Shown piece after piece: positions 1 through 45,994 of a stretch of DNA of 64,000 nt (the stretch's first letter is position 1; each line of letters starts with the position of its first letter). Under the pieces are notes generated by a model that was given only the letters and a program-made list of their open reading frames with translations, was not told where the DNA came from and searched no databases. Origin of the DNA: Luscinia megarhynchos. Its lineage: Eukaryota > Chordata > Aves > Passeriformes > Turdidae. The position numbers and the translations under genes were made by a program. Location: positions 13,809,502 through 13,873,501 of the forward strand of contig CM067570.1 in assembly GCA_034336665.1 (NCBI GenBank). Reading direction: 5' to 3'.

Positions 1-1531
1 GTTCCCAGCTGCCAGGCAAGCTGACACACACTTGGTTTCTAGATTTTATCCATACAGCCACCAGGCTTGGCTCTGAGTGTGAAACTCCTGCCCCTGGAGC
101 CAGCTCCATCTCTTAGCACTACTGTGAATAGGGAGTGGAGCTCCTGCTCTTCAGCACAGTGATGCTGGAGGGATGAATTAAACACAGACTGGGCAGAGCT
201 GCCAGGCGGTGGCAGCATTCACTGCAAGTGACATTCCAGCCTTGCCTGTGGCCCATCCAAGCCAGGGCTGTGCTGGAATATCCTGCTTGCTCCTCAATGG
301 GTGCCTCCAGCCCCATTCCTGTGGGCAGGCAGGCAGCAAGTGAAGGAGAAAGCTGGCAAAAACAAGGGTTATGTGCGCTATTTAAAGAAAGGAAAGAAAC
401 CAAAAATCAGCAAGATGAGTCCACAGGCAGGGTGAGCGAAGTCTGTTGTGAACAGCTTAATAAATTTCTATGATTTCTTGTTCCAAATTTTAGTCAAGTT
501 CTGGAAATCTCTGGGGGAAAAAATAAAAATAAAAAACAAAGAAACCCGCAACAGAAGGGCAATTCTGGATATCCTATCTTCCCTCTCCCATACACACAGC
601 CTACTCCAAAGGTCCTAACGAGGTTGGTGGTGAAGCCACTGTTAGGCTCTGCGCTGCTGAGCTTCCAGAGACCCTGCAGAAGTCTTGAAAAGACACTGCC
701 AGGCATCCACACATCTCACAGGGCTGGAAAAGAAATTTTGCCACACCTCCCCTTCCTGTGTTTCAATAATCCTAAAAGTCAAATATGCAGTGGAGAGAAA
801 AATATCACAAGAGTCTGTCTAGAAAGAGGAGAAAAACTACCCTACAGGCTTGGATTTGGAATCACAATGCTGTGCATGGGAACAGCAAGGAAGTTCTGGG
901 TTGCACCCATCTCTTTTCAGAGCAGTGGGTTTTCTTACCAGTTTGGCTAGAACCCATCTTAGCTTTAATTCTTCCTGGAACACTACTCCTAGTGTCCCAC
1001 TTACTGAGATAAAAGGATTGGAACCCAACATAAATTTGGCCTAATTACTACTTTTTTCCTTTTTAGCATATTGTATCTTGATAGTAAAGTGAAACATCAT
1101 CCAAAGTACAGATGTTCTCCATATAATATTAAGTTTTTTTATTTTAACCTTTTCCAACTACAGAAGTTCTTGAGAAGACACTGGACCACTGAATTCCACA
1201 GCTTAATTTAAATGTAAGGAACGAACTTCCTTATCTAGCTACAACTCCATCCTCCCTGGATCTTCTTGGCCATCCTATCAGACAGTAAAATATATTACTG
1301 GCCTTCTCCCTGTGAAGTCATTCAAAGACGCTCAGTTCTTATAACATAAAAATGGCAAATAAGCAATCTGCATGCTTAGGAACTTTCTCAGGAACCAGTG
1401 GAAGAGAAGAACCATCATGTCATATTCTGTGTGCTCAGGAGCAGGATGAGGTCTAAAAAACAACTGAAGGGTCTTTGACTCACAGAGCTTGTGCCATCAG
1501 CAGAGACATGGTCAATGTCTGGGGACACTAC
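1..1531 (-). other. BIN1: BIN1 intron 12, 5' part
   Basis: Non-coding sequence after the exon 12 donor. I looked for the next coding exon (start of the clathrin/AP-2-binding block, with its FEDxFVPEISVTTPSQ-like motif) on the minus strand and did not find it. The open frames here have no recognisable protein sequence. No transposon tail was recognised. Confidence 0.85.
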
Positions 1532-33016
<31,485 letters not shown>

Positions 33017-33897
33017 TCATACACAGATACAGCAGAGAAGACAAAGGAACAGTTGCATGGTTTTGGTCCTTAGGCTGAGAGAAGAAAAGTTTGAAAGTCA
33101 TCCTTATTCTTGTCCTCAAAATTTTCAGAATATTTTTCCACACAGTCATAGTTTGAAAACAGATTTACAGATGAGTCCAGAAGAACTCAGACCTCTTACA
33201 TTCTGCTGTACTGAAGGGCATGACTGAGGCTTGTCTTTCACCCATCTAATCTGATCCTGTCTGCTTTTTGCAGACAAGGCAATAGCAATCCAGTTATCTC
33301 TGGAACCAGCAAGACACAAACCACATCCCTAATACGCCTTGTGTTGTGCAGTTACACTTATCCTGATTTAACACTAGTCTCTAGTCCAGACAGGGTGGGG
33401 TTCTGCTCCCAGAACAGCTGGATGGTCCTCAAACACAAAAAGCTGTGCAGAGATCTCAGGGAGGGAGGGTGGCTGCAGCAGTCAAAGTCCCACCTTTTTT
33501 CCACCTTTTCTCACTATGCACATGCTTGGCAAGAGCTGGCTGCTGAGAGCCACTGGGGCCCTCACACCATTAATCTGTGTGACACTCAGTCCAAGTGTCA
33601 CTTCTGAGAGTGTAAGCAGCCACCTCCCTGCACGGCACAGCTCCCCTCAGCCTGTAAAAAAATCCTTATCAGACTACTTCTCTTATCACCCTTCTCTCTT
33701 AGCTCCCTATCTCCATGCAGTTAAGTGGATTGCTCCCAGGCTTGGAACAAAACAGCATTTCATGTTCTGGGCTGGCAGGTACATTCATCACAAGAAGCCT
33801 GGGCAGACCTGTGGGGGAGGGCAGCAGGTATTTGCTCTCTGAATCAAAACTGAAATCTAACCATGCCAAAAAAGAGAAAAAAAAATTAAAAAGTGCC

Positions 33898-33924
33898 AAA
33901 AAAAAAAAAAAAAAAAAAAAAAAA
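33898..33924. repeat. A27 homopolymer
   Basis: Twenty-seven consecutive A on the plus strand within a wider A-rich segment (about 33860-33962) that also has CAAA repeats. No transposon body is recognisable beside it. Confidence 0.9.
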
Positions 33925-34479
33925 GCCAAAAACAAAAAACAAACAAACAAAGAAAAAAAAACCAGCCTTGTCTGACCACAGGGACAGTGAAACCAGAGAA
34001 AAGCCCACTCAACCCTCAGCCACAGGAGGTTTTGGTGAGCCAGAGGTGAGGTAGACAGGGAGCACCTCAACAAGTGAGGCAGCCCAGTCTGGAAAGGGCA
34101 TGACTGCCCAAGAGGCAGAAAGCTCTGGAAAGGTGGAGTGTACCTTGCTATGCTGAGCACAGCAGAACAGCCCTTCACACACAGACCCCAGCTATCATGT
34201 CCAGCCCCCTTTGGGGAGAAGGGGATTAAGGTGAAAAAAGCACGTCCCTGTTAGTGACATCAGGTCTTCAAGTAAACCATCAGTAGCTGTTCCCAGACTC
34301 TGAGGAACTGCCAGAGAGCCAAGACAGTCACCCAAACCAGTTTCCCCCAGCTGCCTTTGCTACCCATGGATCTTCTCAGAGAACATACAGAGAATTTTTC
34401 CCCTGTAAGGCAGGGATCAGTCTTTCATGATTAGTCCCCAAAATGGAATTGAAAAGGATCATGCAACAGGATGTAGAAT

Positions 34480-34536
34480 AGAATATTTTTAATTTGAAGT
34501 GACCTACAACAATAATTTAGTCCAACTGGCCATGCA
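34480..34536 (-). mobile_element. Possible old CR1 tail
   Basis: AGAATAGAATATTTTTAATT followed by TGAAGTGACCTACAACAATA and TTTAGTCCAACT resembles, with many mismatches, the reverse complement of a CR1 3' end (GAATATC..GGAAGGGACC..AAGGATCAT..AGTCCAACT). It is short and degenerate, so confidence is limited. Confidence 0.45.
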
Positions 34537-36372
34537 CCTACTGGCCCACTCAGGTTTTTTTACACTGTTAAGGTGGAGGACACCTGTTATATCTGTTTGA
34601 CTGATCACAGTTCTTCTCTCCCCCATACATGAATGGATATTCCCATCTCATCCCTGACTACAGTAACTGACTGAAGTGGAAGACATGATAAATCAGTGCA
34701 GTCATTCAGCATCCAGCTCCTAAATCCCCTTATTTCAGCTGGGATTAAATGTCTAGGAGGGAATCACTTTTTCATTCTCCCTCTGTTCAACAGCTTCTCT
34801 TCACCTGCAGAAATTGCTGAGGTATTCCAGGGTCAGCAAAAGGAGAGGAAAGGGGACACAGACAAAGAGTGCTCTCTTTGTCACCAAGAGCTGAATCAAG
34901 AACTGCCAGAACTTTAAGTACAATCTCCAACAGCTCAAATACCAGCAACAAACACTGCAGCTACAAATGCCTAATGTGCTTGGTAAATCTGTCCATACAG
35001 CAGGACATAGACAGCATGAATATTCCCTTCTTCCTCACAAACCCTTGGCACATAAGAGCCTTCTTGGAGAGAGAAGAGGCAACGTTGTTTGTGATGGCAG
35101 AGTCCTGTACACCAGGCACTCATGTCTCCTGTGCCCACCCACTCTAGCAAAGGGGAGCACATCCCATAGTAACAGTGCTGCTGAGGTTACACATTCCTCT
35201 GCCATGCCAGCACAAGAGAAGGATTCAGAATGGCCTCATTTTTCCCATCAACTGGTATGAGTAACCTCCTCCAGATATTGTTCAGCTGCACTCCCCTAGG
35301 CTGTCAGATCTATGAGCAGGGATTTCCCATCTGCTCGGTGAATTTCATGGTGTTCAAAGAGTAGGCACACCAACAGCACCCATCACTGATAACAATAAAG
35401 TATGAAAGACGTAAATTTCAAAGCAGAATTATGTTCTCAATGAGCAGATCAATAGAATTACTGCAGATACAAAGGAGATTTTTACAGGGCAATACATCTG
35501 TATGACTAGTCAAAATATGTGATGCTTTCAGGCCTGGAGGGGAGGAGAGCATTTAACTGGGAGGAATCTGGAGTATGTCACCAGGGTCAAAGGTTTAGAA
35601 CAGTCTCAGTGCTTCCTGGTGTAAAACACTGGGCAGCACTTACAGACTATTCATTATGGATCCCATTCCTACTTCCATCATATCCAAGGAGTTAATTTCC
35701 TGTTCTACTGCCCCTTGGGGAAAATGCACACTTAGTCTGGGATCATCTGGCCAGCTAGGAAAATCTTGTTCCACTGTGCTGAGGTGCTCTGCACAACTCC
35801 TGCAAAACACTGGGCACTGCAAAGGGCTCCAATTCCCAGCCTATCTAAAAGGAAAAAGCTCCTGCTAGAACAGGAGAGCTCAGATGAGGAGCAGCTCTGA
35901 ATGAGGAGGGAGAGAGTAAGAGGAAACCCTGTGTGATTCCACAGAGGTGACAAGGGGTAGGTGAAACAGATGACTTGGGCATGCCTCCAGAGAAATAAAG
36001 CAAGGAAAACAAAACCAGGTACAAGAGGGAGACTGTGAGAAGTGAATCCCTGGCTACACAAAAAAAAACTGTTCTTGCTTCCTACACTACTCCCCATGTG
36101 GTAGATGAAGGCTTGTGCCCCATTGTCTGCTAGCCCTATAGGCAAGCCCCAGCCATACAATGATCCCTTTTTTTACCTGCTATGATGCAGCAGAGACAAC
36201 AGCCCTGGGCTGCAGCAGGATAGTGGTTATGCTCTCCCTCATAACCAGATCTGCCTCCCATGAACAGCCTAGAGGTCAAACCCCAAGTCATCCAAGCACC
36301 ACAAGGCTGGCCCTCAAGCCTACTCCCAGCTCCCCCATCAGAGAGCTGGCAAGCTGTACTAACAAATCCCTC

Positions 36373-36739
36373 CGGAGTCCCTGATCAGGCAGGATGGAGC
36401 AGCTGGCGTGGGTGTGCTGCAGACGTGTCGGTGCTCACTGCTAATAACCCGTGAGCTCACAGGACAACTCCCTCCCCAGGCTGGTACTGCCGTCATAGGT
36501 CAGGCTATTCCAGGGAGCCACGGCTGCTCCCTCCCTTCCCCTGCGACAGGTTTTAATCCTCCAGCTCACTGCAAAGCCAGATAAAGTTCGGATGGAAACT
36601 TCAGGCTCTTTGATAGCTATTAATGGAGCAGATTTCCCAGGGCAGGAGACAGGACTCCAGCGCAGCTCCCGGATCTCGGGGCAGATCAGCGATGGTGTGA
36701 TGTGTCAGCTGCTGCCTGGCGGCAAACCACACCACAAGC
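36373..36739. promoter_or_regulatory. CpG-rich islet in intron 1 (candidate enhancer or alternative promoter)
   Basis: I count 15 CpG in about 370 bp, against long stretches of flanking intron with almost none. Two CAGCTG E-boxes (36400-36405, 36706-36711) and an AT-rich TAGCTATTAATGG segment are present. The islet lies about 3.4-3.8 kb upstream of exon 2. No open chromatin or transcript evidence is available from sequence alone, so the regulatory role is inference. Confidence 0.4.
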
Positions 36740-39700
36740 GGGCAGGGAGCTGGCATTTAAAAGATTTTGCAGCAGCCATGGCAAGGCTCCTTGGTCTGCC
36801 CTTGACCTCAGGAGTCCTGGCCCTGCAGAGGGAGAGGGACCATCTCATGATGGTGCAAGATAGGGTGAAGGAGGGAATACTTTGTACGAATCCCACAAAA
36901 CACCTTGTGAAAGGGATTTCAGAGGAGGCTCTAGTGTGGCTGTGCGTTTCAGTCTTGATTTACTATGGCAGCAGTAAAATTATTTACTATGATTTATTGA
37001 TTTACAATGACAGGATGGGACTGTCATCCCAGCAAGTGTTTTCGGCCACAAGCACCAGGTATCTTTTCCAGGTCTCTCCTAATAACTGTAGCCAGACCTG
37101 CAAATAATCTACACTAAGACCAACAGGCACAGACCAGCTACTGTAGCATCTCCAAATTCCACCCATGGAGCCTCAGTTTTTCCTGCATTTGAATAAAAGC
37201 AACGAACAAAACAAGGAGACTCAGAGTTCGATTGAAATTTTAAAAGCACTTCAAGAACCTAGAAGGCAAGATGCTATTAACAAATCAGTAAATAATCACA
37301 TTCCTCTCATATCACAGATGTGTTTGTCATCTGCTGTTGTGGGCAGAACCATCTGCAGTAAACTTGGAATTGCTACACTGTGAGAAGTGAGGTAACACAG
37401 AAGAAGTGAAAGGGAAATATGAAAATCCTCATATCAGAGATTTGGCATTTGCTAGCAATGGTCAGAGAAGTAAAGGCATGAAAACCAGCAGCTGTTCCTA
37501 GCAAATCTGAAAATTTGCTTTGGGCTGTCCAAGTTGCAGGACCTCTTCAAAGACTATTCGATTCACACCATGATCATTACCTAAATACCACAATTTTGTA
37601 TAACTCAAAAGGAAGCATCTTACCTGGCTGCAGTTTACCCTTTTTTTCCCAGGTTTGTACAGGTGGAAACATTCCTGAAGGGCAGCCCCCCACACTGATT
37701 AGCATAGGGTCTTCCAGTGCTCTGCTTCAAGCACTGGGCAGGAAGGGAATGGAGATCTGGACATCAGCCCTGTGACCACCAAATTCTGATACAGAGCAGC
37801 AATCCCCGTGAGGACAACACTTGCTGGCAGTGTAGCAGCTGTCAGCATCAAGAAGCAGTATCAGACCAACTAAAATGCAGTTCTGCTTTGCTCAAAAAAA
37901 CCAACTGCAACCACATTTATGCTTCTAATAAAGAAATATATGCCAGCTGCTTAATGCAGACACAGTTCTCAGCCAGCACCTACCCTCACTCCCTTTTGAC
38001 ATATCAATGCCACAACACAGCCAAAGCCCTGAAACCCTGAATATTCTCAACAAACCCCATGTAAACTCATTATGTGAGCCAATAACCTAGTAAAACTCCT
38101 CTTTCTATGGCATATGGATCACCCAGGCTAAAGATCAGTTTAGGGAATGCAAGTGATGAGCAGAAAGGTGATAACATAAATGCATTTATTTTGTGGATCT
38201 CAAACAAAGCTAAATCTGGCTCTGAAACATCTGAATTTAGAGTGGTCCAGACTGATGAAGGGGAAGTCATTAGTCCACAGCCAGGGAACTTCAGCCCTAC
38301 AAGTGCACATCTTAGTCCCCACAGTATCAGAGGCAGGCTGCACTTGCATCTTACTGACATGGGCCCACTGCCCCTAAATCTCTCCATCTCCTGACCTCTC
38401 CACTCCTTACCAACAACACCTCTGACTGCTGCTGTGCCTGCCAACTCCAGTGTATAACCTCCAAGTACCAAATGGGCACTGAGCCAGTAACTACTGTGAC
38501 TAATTTTGAGTTGCAATAAATTGGCATGTGTCAGTGGGTCAGCTAGCAACAGAACAAATAGGTCTTTGATCTCCTGTTATTCCATGGAAGACATTCTACT
38601 CGGAAGAGGAGGAAAAGCAAATAGTGTCCAAGTCAGATGGAAAGCACAAAGCCATGTAACTTAATAAGGTACAAACAAAGGAAGTTTCAGAAGCTTTTTT
38701 AAGCCTCATTTCTTCTGTGCCCAGATGCAATGTGACTTGTTCAATGAAGTAGATTTGTGCTCATGGAATACTTTAGTTATTGCATTCAGATTTGGGGAGA
38801 AAAGCATGAGCAGCAGTGGGAATCTACTCCCCCTCCAGCCCTCCCCAGGAGAAGGGCACGTCCTCCTGCCCTCCATGCCTGACTCCAGGCTGGTTTTGGG
38901 GACAGCCTGGCTTTCCTCATGCAAGCCTGACACAATTAAGTCTTTCTTTCAAACAACTGGACAAAGGAAGATGGGGGTGGAGAGGAAGAAACTCCAAACA
39001 CATTAACGCTTCATTTTAAATTGAGGAAATTATTCCCATAGCTGAGCAATCACCAAGACCCCTGGATCACCGGAAGATGGGAAAGGGCAATGTCAAACTT
39101 GGCACAGACAGAGCAGCTCTTGTTTGCTTCTTACTTGCTAACAAGGTTCAATAGACCCCACAAAGACAGGATATTGCCTCTGCTACAGAACCAAGTGCTG
39201 GGAAATGAGGGTCCAATACTGCATTTTGTTAGAGGCTTCCTGAATGACCTGGAAAAGCCATGTCTAATGTCACATCCATCCAGCTGTAAGGAGGAGTGTT
39301 TGGTCAGCATGTCACAGTCACCAAATTTATCCCTGGCATTTCCAGCTGGCAAATGGGAAAGAGGAACAGAAAGATGAGATGACCAGTTTTCAGCGCTCAG
39401 CTCAAGGCACACTGAGTTTGATTTTCACAGGTGTCCCTTGAGTTAAACTGTGTAAGAACTTGTATGCTTAGAACCATATTCTAAAACACAAACAACTCAA
39501 AAGACAATTTTCTGTACACATCCCCCAAAACGTATGTTAGCAGTGAGGAATTTAAATCATTACAATAGATTGCATGAAAGTCCTTTGCTAATGAAAGACT
39601 TTAAGGAAAGCATATCAAGTGTAATTAAGCAAGATTTATCCCACTCTACAAAGGGGTCAGATTTATAAGGCCCTTCCAAAGCTATTCTTTCCCAAATCCA

Positions 39701-42700
39701 GAAGATGACAGCTTCAATGAAAGTCAATCTCTCATCTGCAAACAAATATCCTACTCAAAAAGATCTCATTCCTTCCTCCATACAACACAAAGCGTAACAT
39801 AAACCCAAGTGTGACTTGATAGTAACAGCGTGCATAGCCAAAGAAACAGCATGTATGTGTCAAAGAACCATCACCTTCCCTAAATAGTACTACATTAAAA
39901 AAAATCTCTGTAGGAGCTAGTCATGCTGCATTGCCTTGAAGGCTGATCTCAAGTATTTGCCTCTGATAGCTGTTAAACAGCAGCCTGACCATGACCTGCA
40001 CCTTCAGGACACACCTCTCAGGTTTAACACGACTCACTGTGGTCATATTGGGATGCCTTTCACGCCTCATCCTTCTCTCTCACTTTGTAGTCAATATAGA
40101 AAAAAATAAAGTTCCAGTTTTCCCATTCAGAATTATTTCCTGGAAAACCTGCTTCCCCGTAATAGGGTCAAGAGAGAGTTCACGGCAAAGAGTTTCACCA
40201 GGCTGAAGTCAGAATCTTAAAATACACAGGACATTGAGTGTCTTAAGACCATAGGTGACCACAGTGAGAAGAATTAGGTTTAACCCCAGTTTTTGGACAT
40301 CCCTCCCACAACTACCTCAGACTGCTCCTGTGCCTGGAGCTCAAGACAGTGTCCTCCATGCTGTTGTTGGAGAACTCCTGCCCTGCCTGGCTGGTAAAAA
40401 TTGCTTTACCCATAGGTAGGACCCTGTGCCCAAGTTAAAAAGCCCTCTTGGACATGGGACCAGAAGCTCAGTCAATCTTCTGCACTAGGAAAAAGGCCAG
40501 GATGATTTTAATTTCCCTGGTCACCTCTCCTTCTCTTTCTACTGCTCTCAGAATCTGCAATATCACCTGCTCACCCTGCTCTCTGTCTCAGCAAGACCAA
40601 TGTCCCTGAGGACCTACATTAAAAGCATCTTTGTTTTTGGAGTAGAACCTGGACAGTTTCTTCCCACCCTACTGACAATACCCAATTCTTCCCCAAGAAA
40701 GTACCAAACACTTTGCCTTCAGCTTCCACACTCTGATCAAATCACTGTCCAAAATGGGCTTTGACATTTCCCTGCCTTAATGCCACTTCCACTCTGGGAA
40801 GCCTTCACTATCTGTTAACACTGTCTCTAACCGTAGTATATTGCCATCAAGTAGTGCTTTAAAAAAATGTTCATAGTCCTATACAGTATTGTAAAGCTCA
40901 CTGCTACTTCCCACAGAACTGGGCCACAGTATCTAAGTGGGGTGAGTTTATTCTTGGCTTCCCAGAACACAGCAGTGGGACTGGCTGTGCAGGTCAGAAT
41001 TCTAAACCAAAAGGCACAGTAAGTGCTGTGCAGCTAATCTGTGCTGATTCTAGTCTCATATAGACTCATTAAGGAAAAAGATAAAGATGACATTCAAGTG
41101 TACACAAAGCCCAGGGGCTCAGTTAATATTTTGTGGCATCAGCTTTGGCAAAAAGCCTATAAATAACAAGCTCTTTGAAGAAATGGGCAAGTTCTATATG
41201 CATTCCCTTGCTTTTACTTCAGATAAGCACCTTCACTTGGAAAAAAATTGTTCATATTACTCATGAATGGCTCCAGTTGAATTCTAAAGAAAAAAAATAA
41301 TAAAACAAAAAAAAAGGTACAAACTTTAAACCAAAACCTCAGACTCAAGAGCTCCACAATATCACTGGGATATATTTTAAAACCACACCCCAAACTCATA
41401 GTTCCATCTAAAATATTACTTGAAGTAATTAAAAAAAAAAAAAAAGAAAGTAAAGAAGTCACAAATAGAATTGCTCCCTTAACGTCCAGTATTTTTATTA
41501 GCTGTCCTAGGAAAAGCTTAGAACTTCAAGGATTTTTAAAACTGACAGTGTAGGAGCATTGTTTTATTCAAGACCCTAAGATAACACTGTCTCAGTGTCA
41601 AGAGTGTAAAGACATTTCTGAACAAATCAGCAGGTTTTTTAAGTCTTATGACCAGCCCCCAGATTTTCTTGCATCCAAGAACAGGTTACCAAGCACAAGC
41701 TCTGTCCTTCCAACAAGGACTCCTGTGAACACATCTGCATCAAGCAGATTTGCTCTGTTAGAGACCAGCAAGATGGACCCTGAACTGGGGGATTTTTAGA
41801 AGGAGGATGCCATGACGAGACTGAGTCAAGACCACCTGGTTACCTGGCAGCAAAGGCTTTCACCTCTGCAAAGGTGAGATCCAGAATGCTTCACTGTTTC
41901 CTCCCAAAAGCACAAATCAATGGGAAGGACTCTCACCACACCTGCATCAGGTACATCACAAATGACTTTTCTTGATGGCACCATTTGGGGAGAAGAGGCC
42001 CCTCCCACATTTCACTGTCTACATCAGGCAGGGATTTCCCAGCAGTGAGAAAGGAGATGCTGTCCCCATGCTGCCAGTCACGTATGTTCCCACAGCAGGC
42101 AGTGGCATGAGGAGTTCAGCTGCCCCCTCCTCCCAAAGATTCACAACTATGTCCTCAACACAGAGCTGTGCAGACTTCTCAAGTGTCTTTTTCTTTCGTG
42201 GAAGAAGATGCCAAGAGCTGCTGAGAGAGCCCAGCTCAGCTGACATTAGCACAGGGCAGCAAGGGTGCTGTGCTGAGGCTCTGCCACACCTGCACCAGGC
42301 TGCAGGGACTGCTGGGTGTCTGCATCCTGTCAGTTTGGCAGATGAAGCCAGAGTGGGAGAGGCACCTCAGGGTGCTTTTGCTGTTTTTGTTTTGCTATTT
42401 TTTAAAGAGAGAGGGCTCCTTCATATGCTAAAGCAGCAGCAATTGTTTTTTAAATCCTTAAACATGGTACATGGCAAAGCATGTAGTGCTCTGAGTTACC
42501 AACTCAGTCACTTCTGTCCTTCACAGTTTGCAGTTCTCAGATATCCAGATCTGGTTCAAGCTCAGCAGCTTTTATTTTTGACGGCAGTCTCAGAGCTCAG
42601 TTACCAGCCTTGGACAAGATGGCTCTGCTCAGCTTCATGCTGGAAGGGTGTCGACAGATACTGAATATATTACGAACAAGTGGACATGAGCTGTCACTCC

Positions 42701-42935
42701 CTAAGGAGAAGAAAAAGGCACACTGAGGAAATTTGGTCACTATAAATCAGTTGGGAGGGGGGTTTGTTAAAAGATCCTTAATTGTTTTTATTCCTGCTGT
42801 GAACCATACATTCATCAACATTAAAACAGGTCCATGAAACAACACCAGAACAAGAAGTTAAAATTGCTGCAAAGTATTTCAAGGAGAGCATTATGCAGCT
42901 AGAAATGGCTCAAAGCATTTCTTCATTTGATGAAG

Positions 42936-43018
42936 CATAGATATCATAGATATCTTTATAGACAGATATCGTAAATACCTGTACCTATAGATATCTTTGC
43001 ACTCATATCTTTATAGAT
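42936..43018. repeat. Degenerate ATAGATATC minisatellite
   Basis: The 9-mer ATAGATATC occurs twice directly in tandem at 42937-42954 and again at 42987-42995. Related copies (ACAGATATC, CATATCTTTATAGAT) lie between and after. It is a short, imperfect array of about 80 bp. Confidence 0.7.
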
Positions 43019-45994
43019 GCCACATGGAGTGCCTAGGGATTTTGGTACTGTCCCATACATAGTTACTGAAATAACAAGATTCAGCAACCAGCAGAACTCA
43101 GTACCATTCATTCACAGGAGTGCTGATGGACCAACTCTTCTCTCTCATCCTGGTACTCCATGCCCCAGAAAATCCCAAAACCAGGCACCCAGGCTTGCTG
43201 ATTACAGCATCAGTGCAGCTGCAAAAGCTTGGTCTGCTTAGTATCATCATTCATCATATGTGAACTCAAGGCAAAAGGCCCTTCTTGTTCCAGATTTGTT
43301 TACAGTGGGATCCCAACCCTGGAGTTTTACTTTTCAGAAGTCCTGCAGTACTAAAGCACTATTACACTAACAAGAATGAAATTGGACCATGTGTCCAGCT
43401 TAGCAAAGGGCAGAAGGGTTGCAAAGCACATGCTACTGAAAATTCTCAAGTATCCTACAGACAAAAGATGCAGCTCACTCCACAAATATCAAGTGACAAT
43501 GGATAACACTGCTAGCACTGCTTACATAAGTGTAGTTTTGCAAACTTGAAGAGCAAGAAAGAAGTGGAAACAGAGGGGAAAAGGAATTATAAGAAACCCT
43601 TTCCAGCAAATTTCTCCCACCTGTCATAAGCACCCAGTTGTTTCTGACCAGGAACACAGAAGCAAGGTTAGGTGGATAAAAACACTTGGACTGCCAACAT
43701 GACAGAGCAGTTCTGAGGGGGTTGATGCAACCCAGTCCCCCTACCCTGATTGTATATTTGCATCTTCATTTTAAACAAAAAAGGAGCCAAACCCAGGAGC
43801 TTCATTGTTTTATAAAGAATGGACTAAACCATTTCTCTAGATGCTGGTGTTGTTCTCAGTCCATGTGGTTTATGCATAAGCTTCTCTGGACACCACCTGA
43901 AGCCACACCTTTCTGCCCAGGTGTAACTGCTAGCACTGTCTGAAGTGACAGGTCAGCTCTCCAGAAACATCAGGCCAGTAAGTTGGTCATGTTCACAAAG
44001 AGTTGAGGAGTTCCACCAGCTTTTATAATGCATTTTTCACCACAATGTCAGGTGAACATTGGTGCAAATCCTTCAGGCATCTAGTGGAGGATATGGAGCC
44101 TAGTTGAAGAGACAGGTATTTCTATTTGGGTTAAACATCTGCTGCCACACCAGGCCTTGGAGAAGACAGCATCAGAAGAAAGTCATGTTCCTGAAAGAAT
44201 GAAAGCTTACCAAAGGTCTGTAATGGAAACAAAACCACTCCTCTTTGGGTCATTCATCTGACACAGCCTTCTAAGTGATAGTGACCAAAGGGTGCTCTCA
44301 CTCAAGCACCATTTAACAGTGTCAAGTTATGCATAAGCTCAGGACATTTCTGGCTCAGCCATCATCTGCTCCTCTCTCACTGTATTTCAGCATCATTTGC
44401 TTGAAGATTCAAATAGAACAGGCTTCCCCTAATAGTCCTGATTACTTCAGGGCTAGCTCTGTTCTTTCATTCTAGCCTGCCGTGGGAGGCAGAATTTTTG
44501 TCTTGCAACAAGATTCATTAACAGGAGACTCTTCTGAAAAAGTAACAGGGATGCAAGGCAAGAAATGAAATCTCAGCAGCCAGATAAGACCACATGCTAT
44601 TTCCAGATGGCTTATGGACATACACCCACAAAACATGTCATTAGCTGTGCACAGGTGGGGCTAAGGCTACCAGCCAATTCTAAGTTCAGCTTGCCCAGAA
44701 AACCCAAAACCACCCAGTCATACTGACAGCCCCATAGCTACAAATATTTACCACACATTTAATGAGAGCAAACCCAAAGTGCCAAAATAGGTAATAACTT
44801 TTCAACACTCTTAATCTTAAATGAGAATCTATGGCAACTAGTCCATGAAAATCCATGAAGGTTTAACACCTCCCTCTTTCACATTCAGCCATGGTTTGAA
44901 ATTCCTGTTATATTTTCATTTGCAGAAGGCCTCCCCTGTTTTTGTAACTTATTAAGCACACACATGCAGACAAACACAAAATCACCATCTAAACTTAGAC
45001 CAGAGAAGTTAACTCTGCTGTAAATGTCAACGGGTTTAGCTGGGAGGAGAAAAACTTTGTGTTACTGTCAATCAAAAGCCAGGCAGAGACACACTGCTGT
45101 GTCAAACACTGTTGTCAGCTGTCTCCCCCAAAGCAAACTCAGACTCTATTCTCAGAATCTGAGATCCCTTGCTGTGGCCATTAATAAACAGGGGAACTGT
45201 CAACAACCTGCAGCTCTCCCAAAGCCCAGCTCCACATGCCACCACTTGATGTTACAGCCTCACTTGGAAAGGCCTGAAATTTCAGTTGGATTCATAGAAC
45301 ACAAGAACATTTAATATATGAATCAATGCAGCTGGCCCTGGTGTGCAGAGCAGCACACACGAGTGGACTGAGCCAAGCAGGGGCTCAGATCACCTGCATC
45401 ATCACTCAGGGTGTCACAAAGAACCAGCATGTGCTCTGCACCATCCCAGTCACATCCTACTACAGGGTGACACAGAGGCAGCCTGGCACTTGCAATCTCT
45501 CATCTCTCAAAAAGGGCTCACTCAGGATGTAAGATTCTCTGGGAAACTGGTGGATACTCAGTAACCTGGGAGCAAACCCTCTTGTTTTTATTTGATTCCA
45601 GCTTTGTGGCAGTGCTCATGGACCAAACCAGGTCTACTCATTTTGTTTTGCATCTAGGATATGAAAGGGTGTAAAGAAGGGGATGTCTTGTTATACACTA
45701 TAGACTTTACATTTCCAATACAGACCTTTTAAAGTACAGACAATACCTATAGAAAAAGTAGAGTAACCAGAAGGAAGATATTGTTTGTGGCTTTTTGCAT
45801 GGAGCAAAGCTGGGCAGTACCTAAAGGAGGGGAGTTACACCCCTCACCTTGTCCCTAGGCAAGTGTATCACTGGAACTACAGCCACCACTGCCTGAGCAC
45901 TCCCTGCCCACCACATTAGTCATCTTTCTGTTTATCCACTGAAAAGCACCTGTATGTCTACAAACATCATCACTGTTCCTTCAATCCTCTGCCA

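Noticed and set aside
36592..37107. A 171-codon plus-strand open frame over the CpG-rich islet
   Set aside because: The protein is unrecognised and its second half comes from AT-rich sequence. The high GC of the islet alone lowers stop frequency.
41972..42664. A 230-codon plus-strand open frame, the longest in the window
   Set aside because: No recognisable domain, low-complexity composition, no splice or promoter context, and it lies within a BIN1 intron. One frame of this length in a 64-kb region is compatible with chance.
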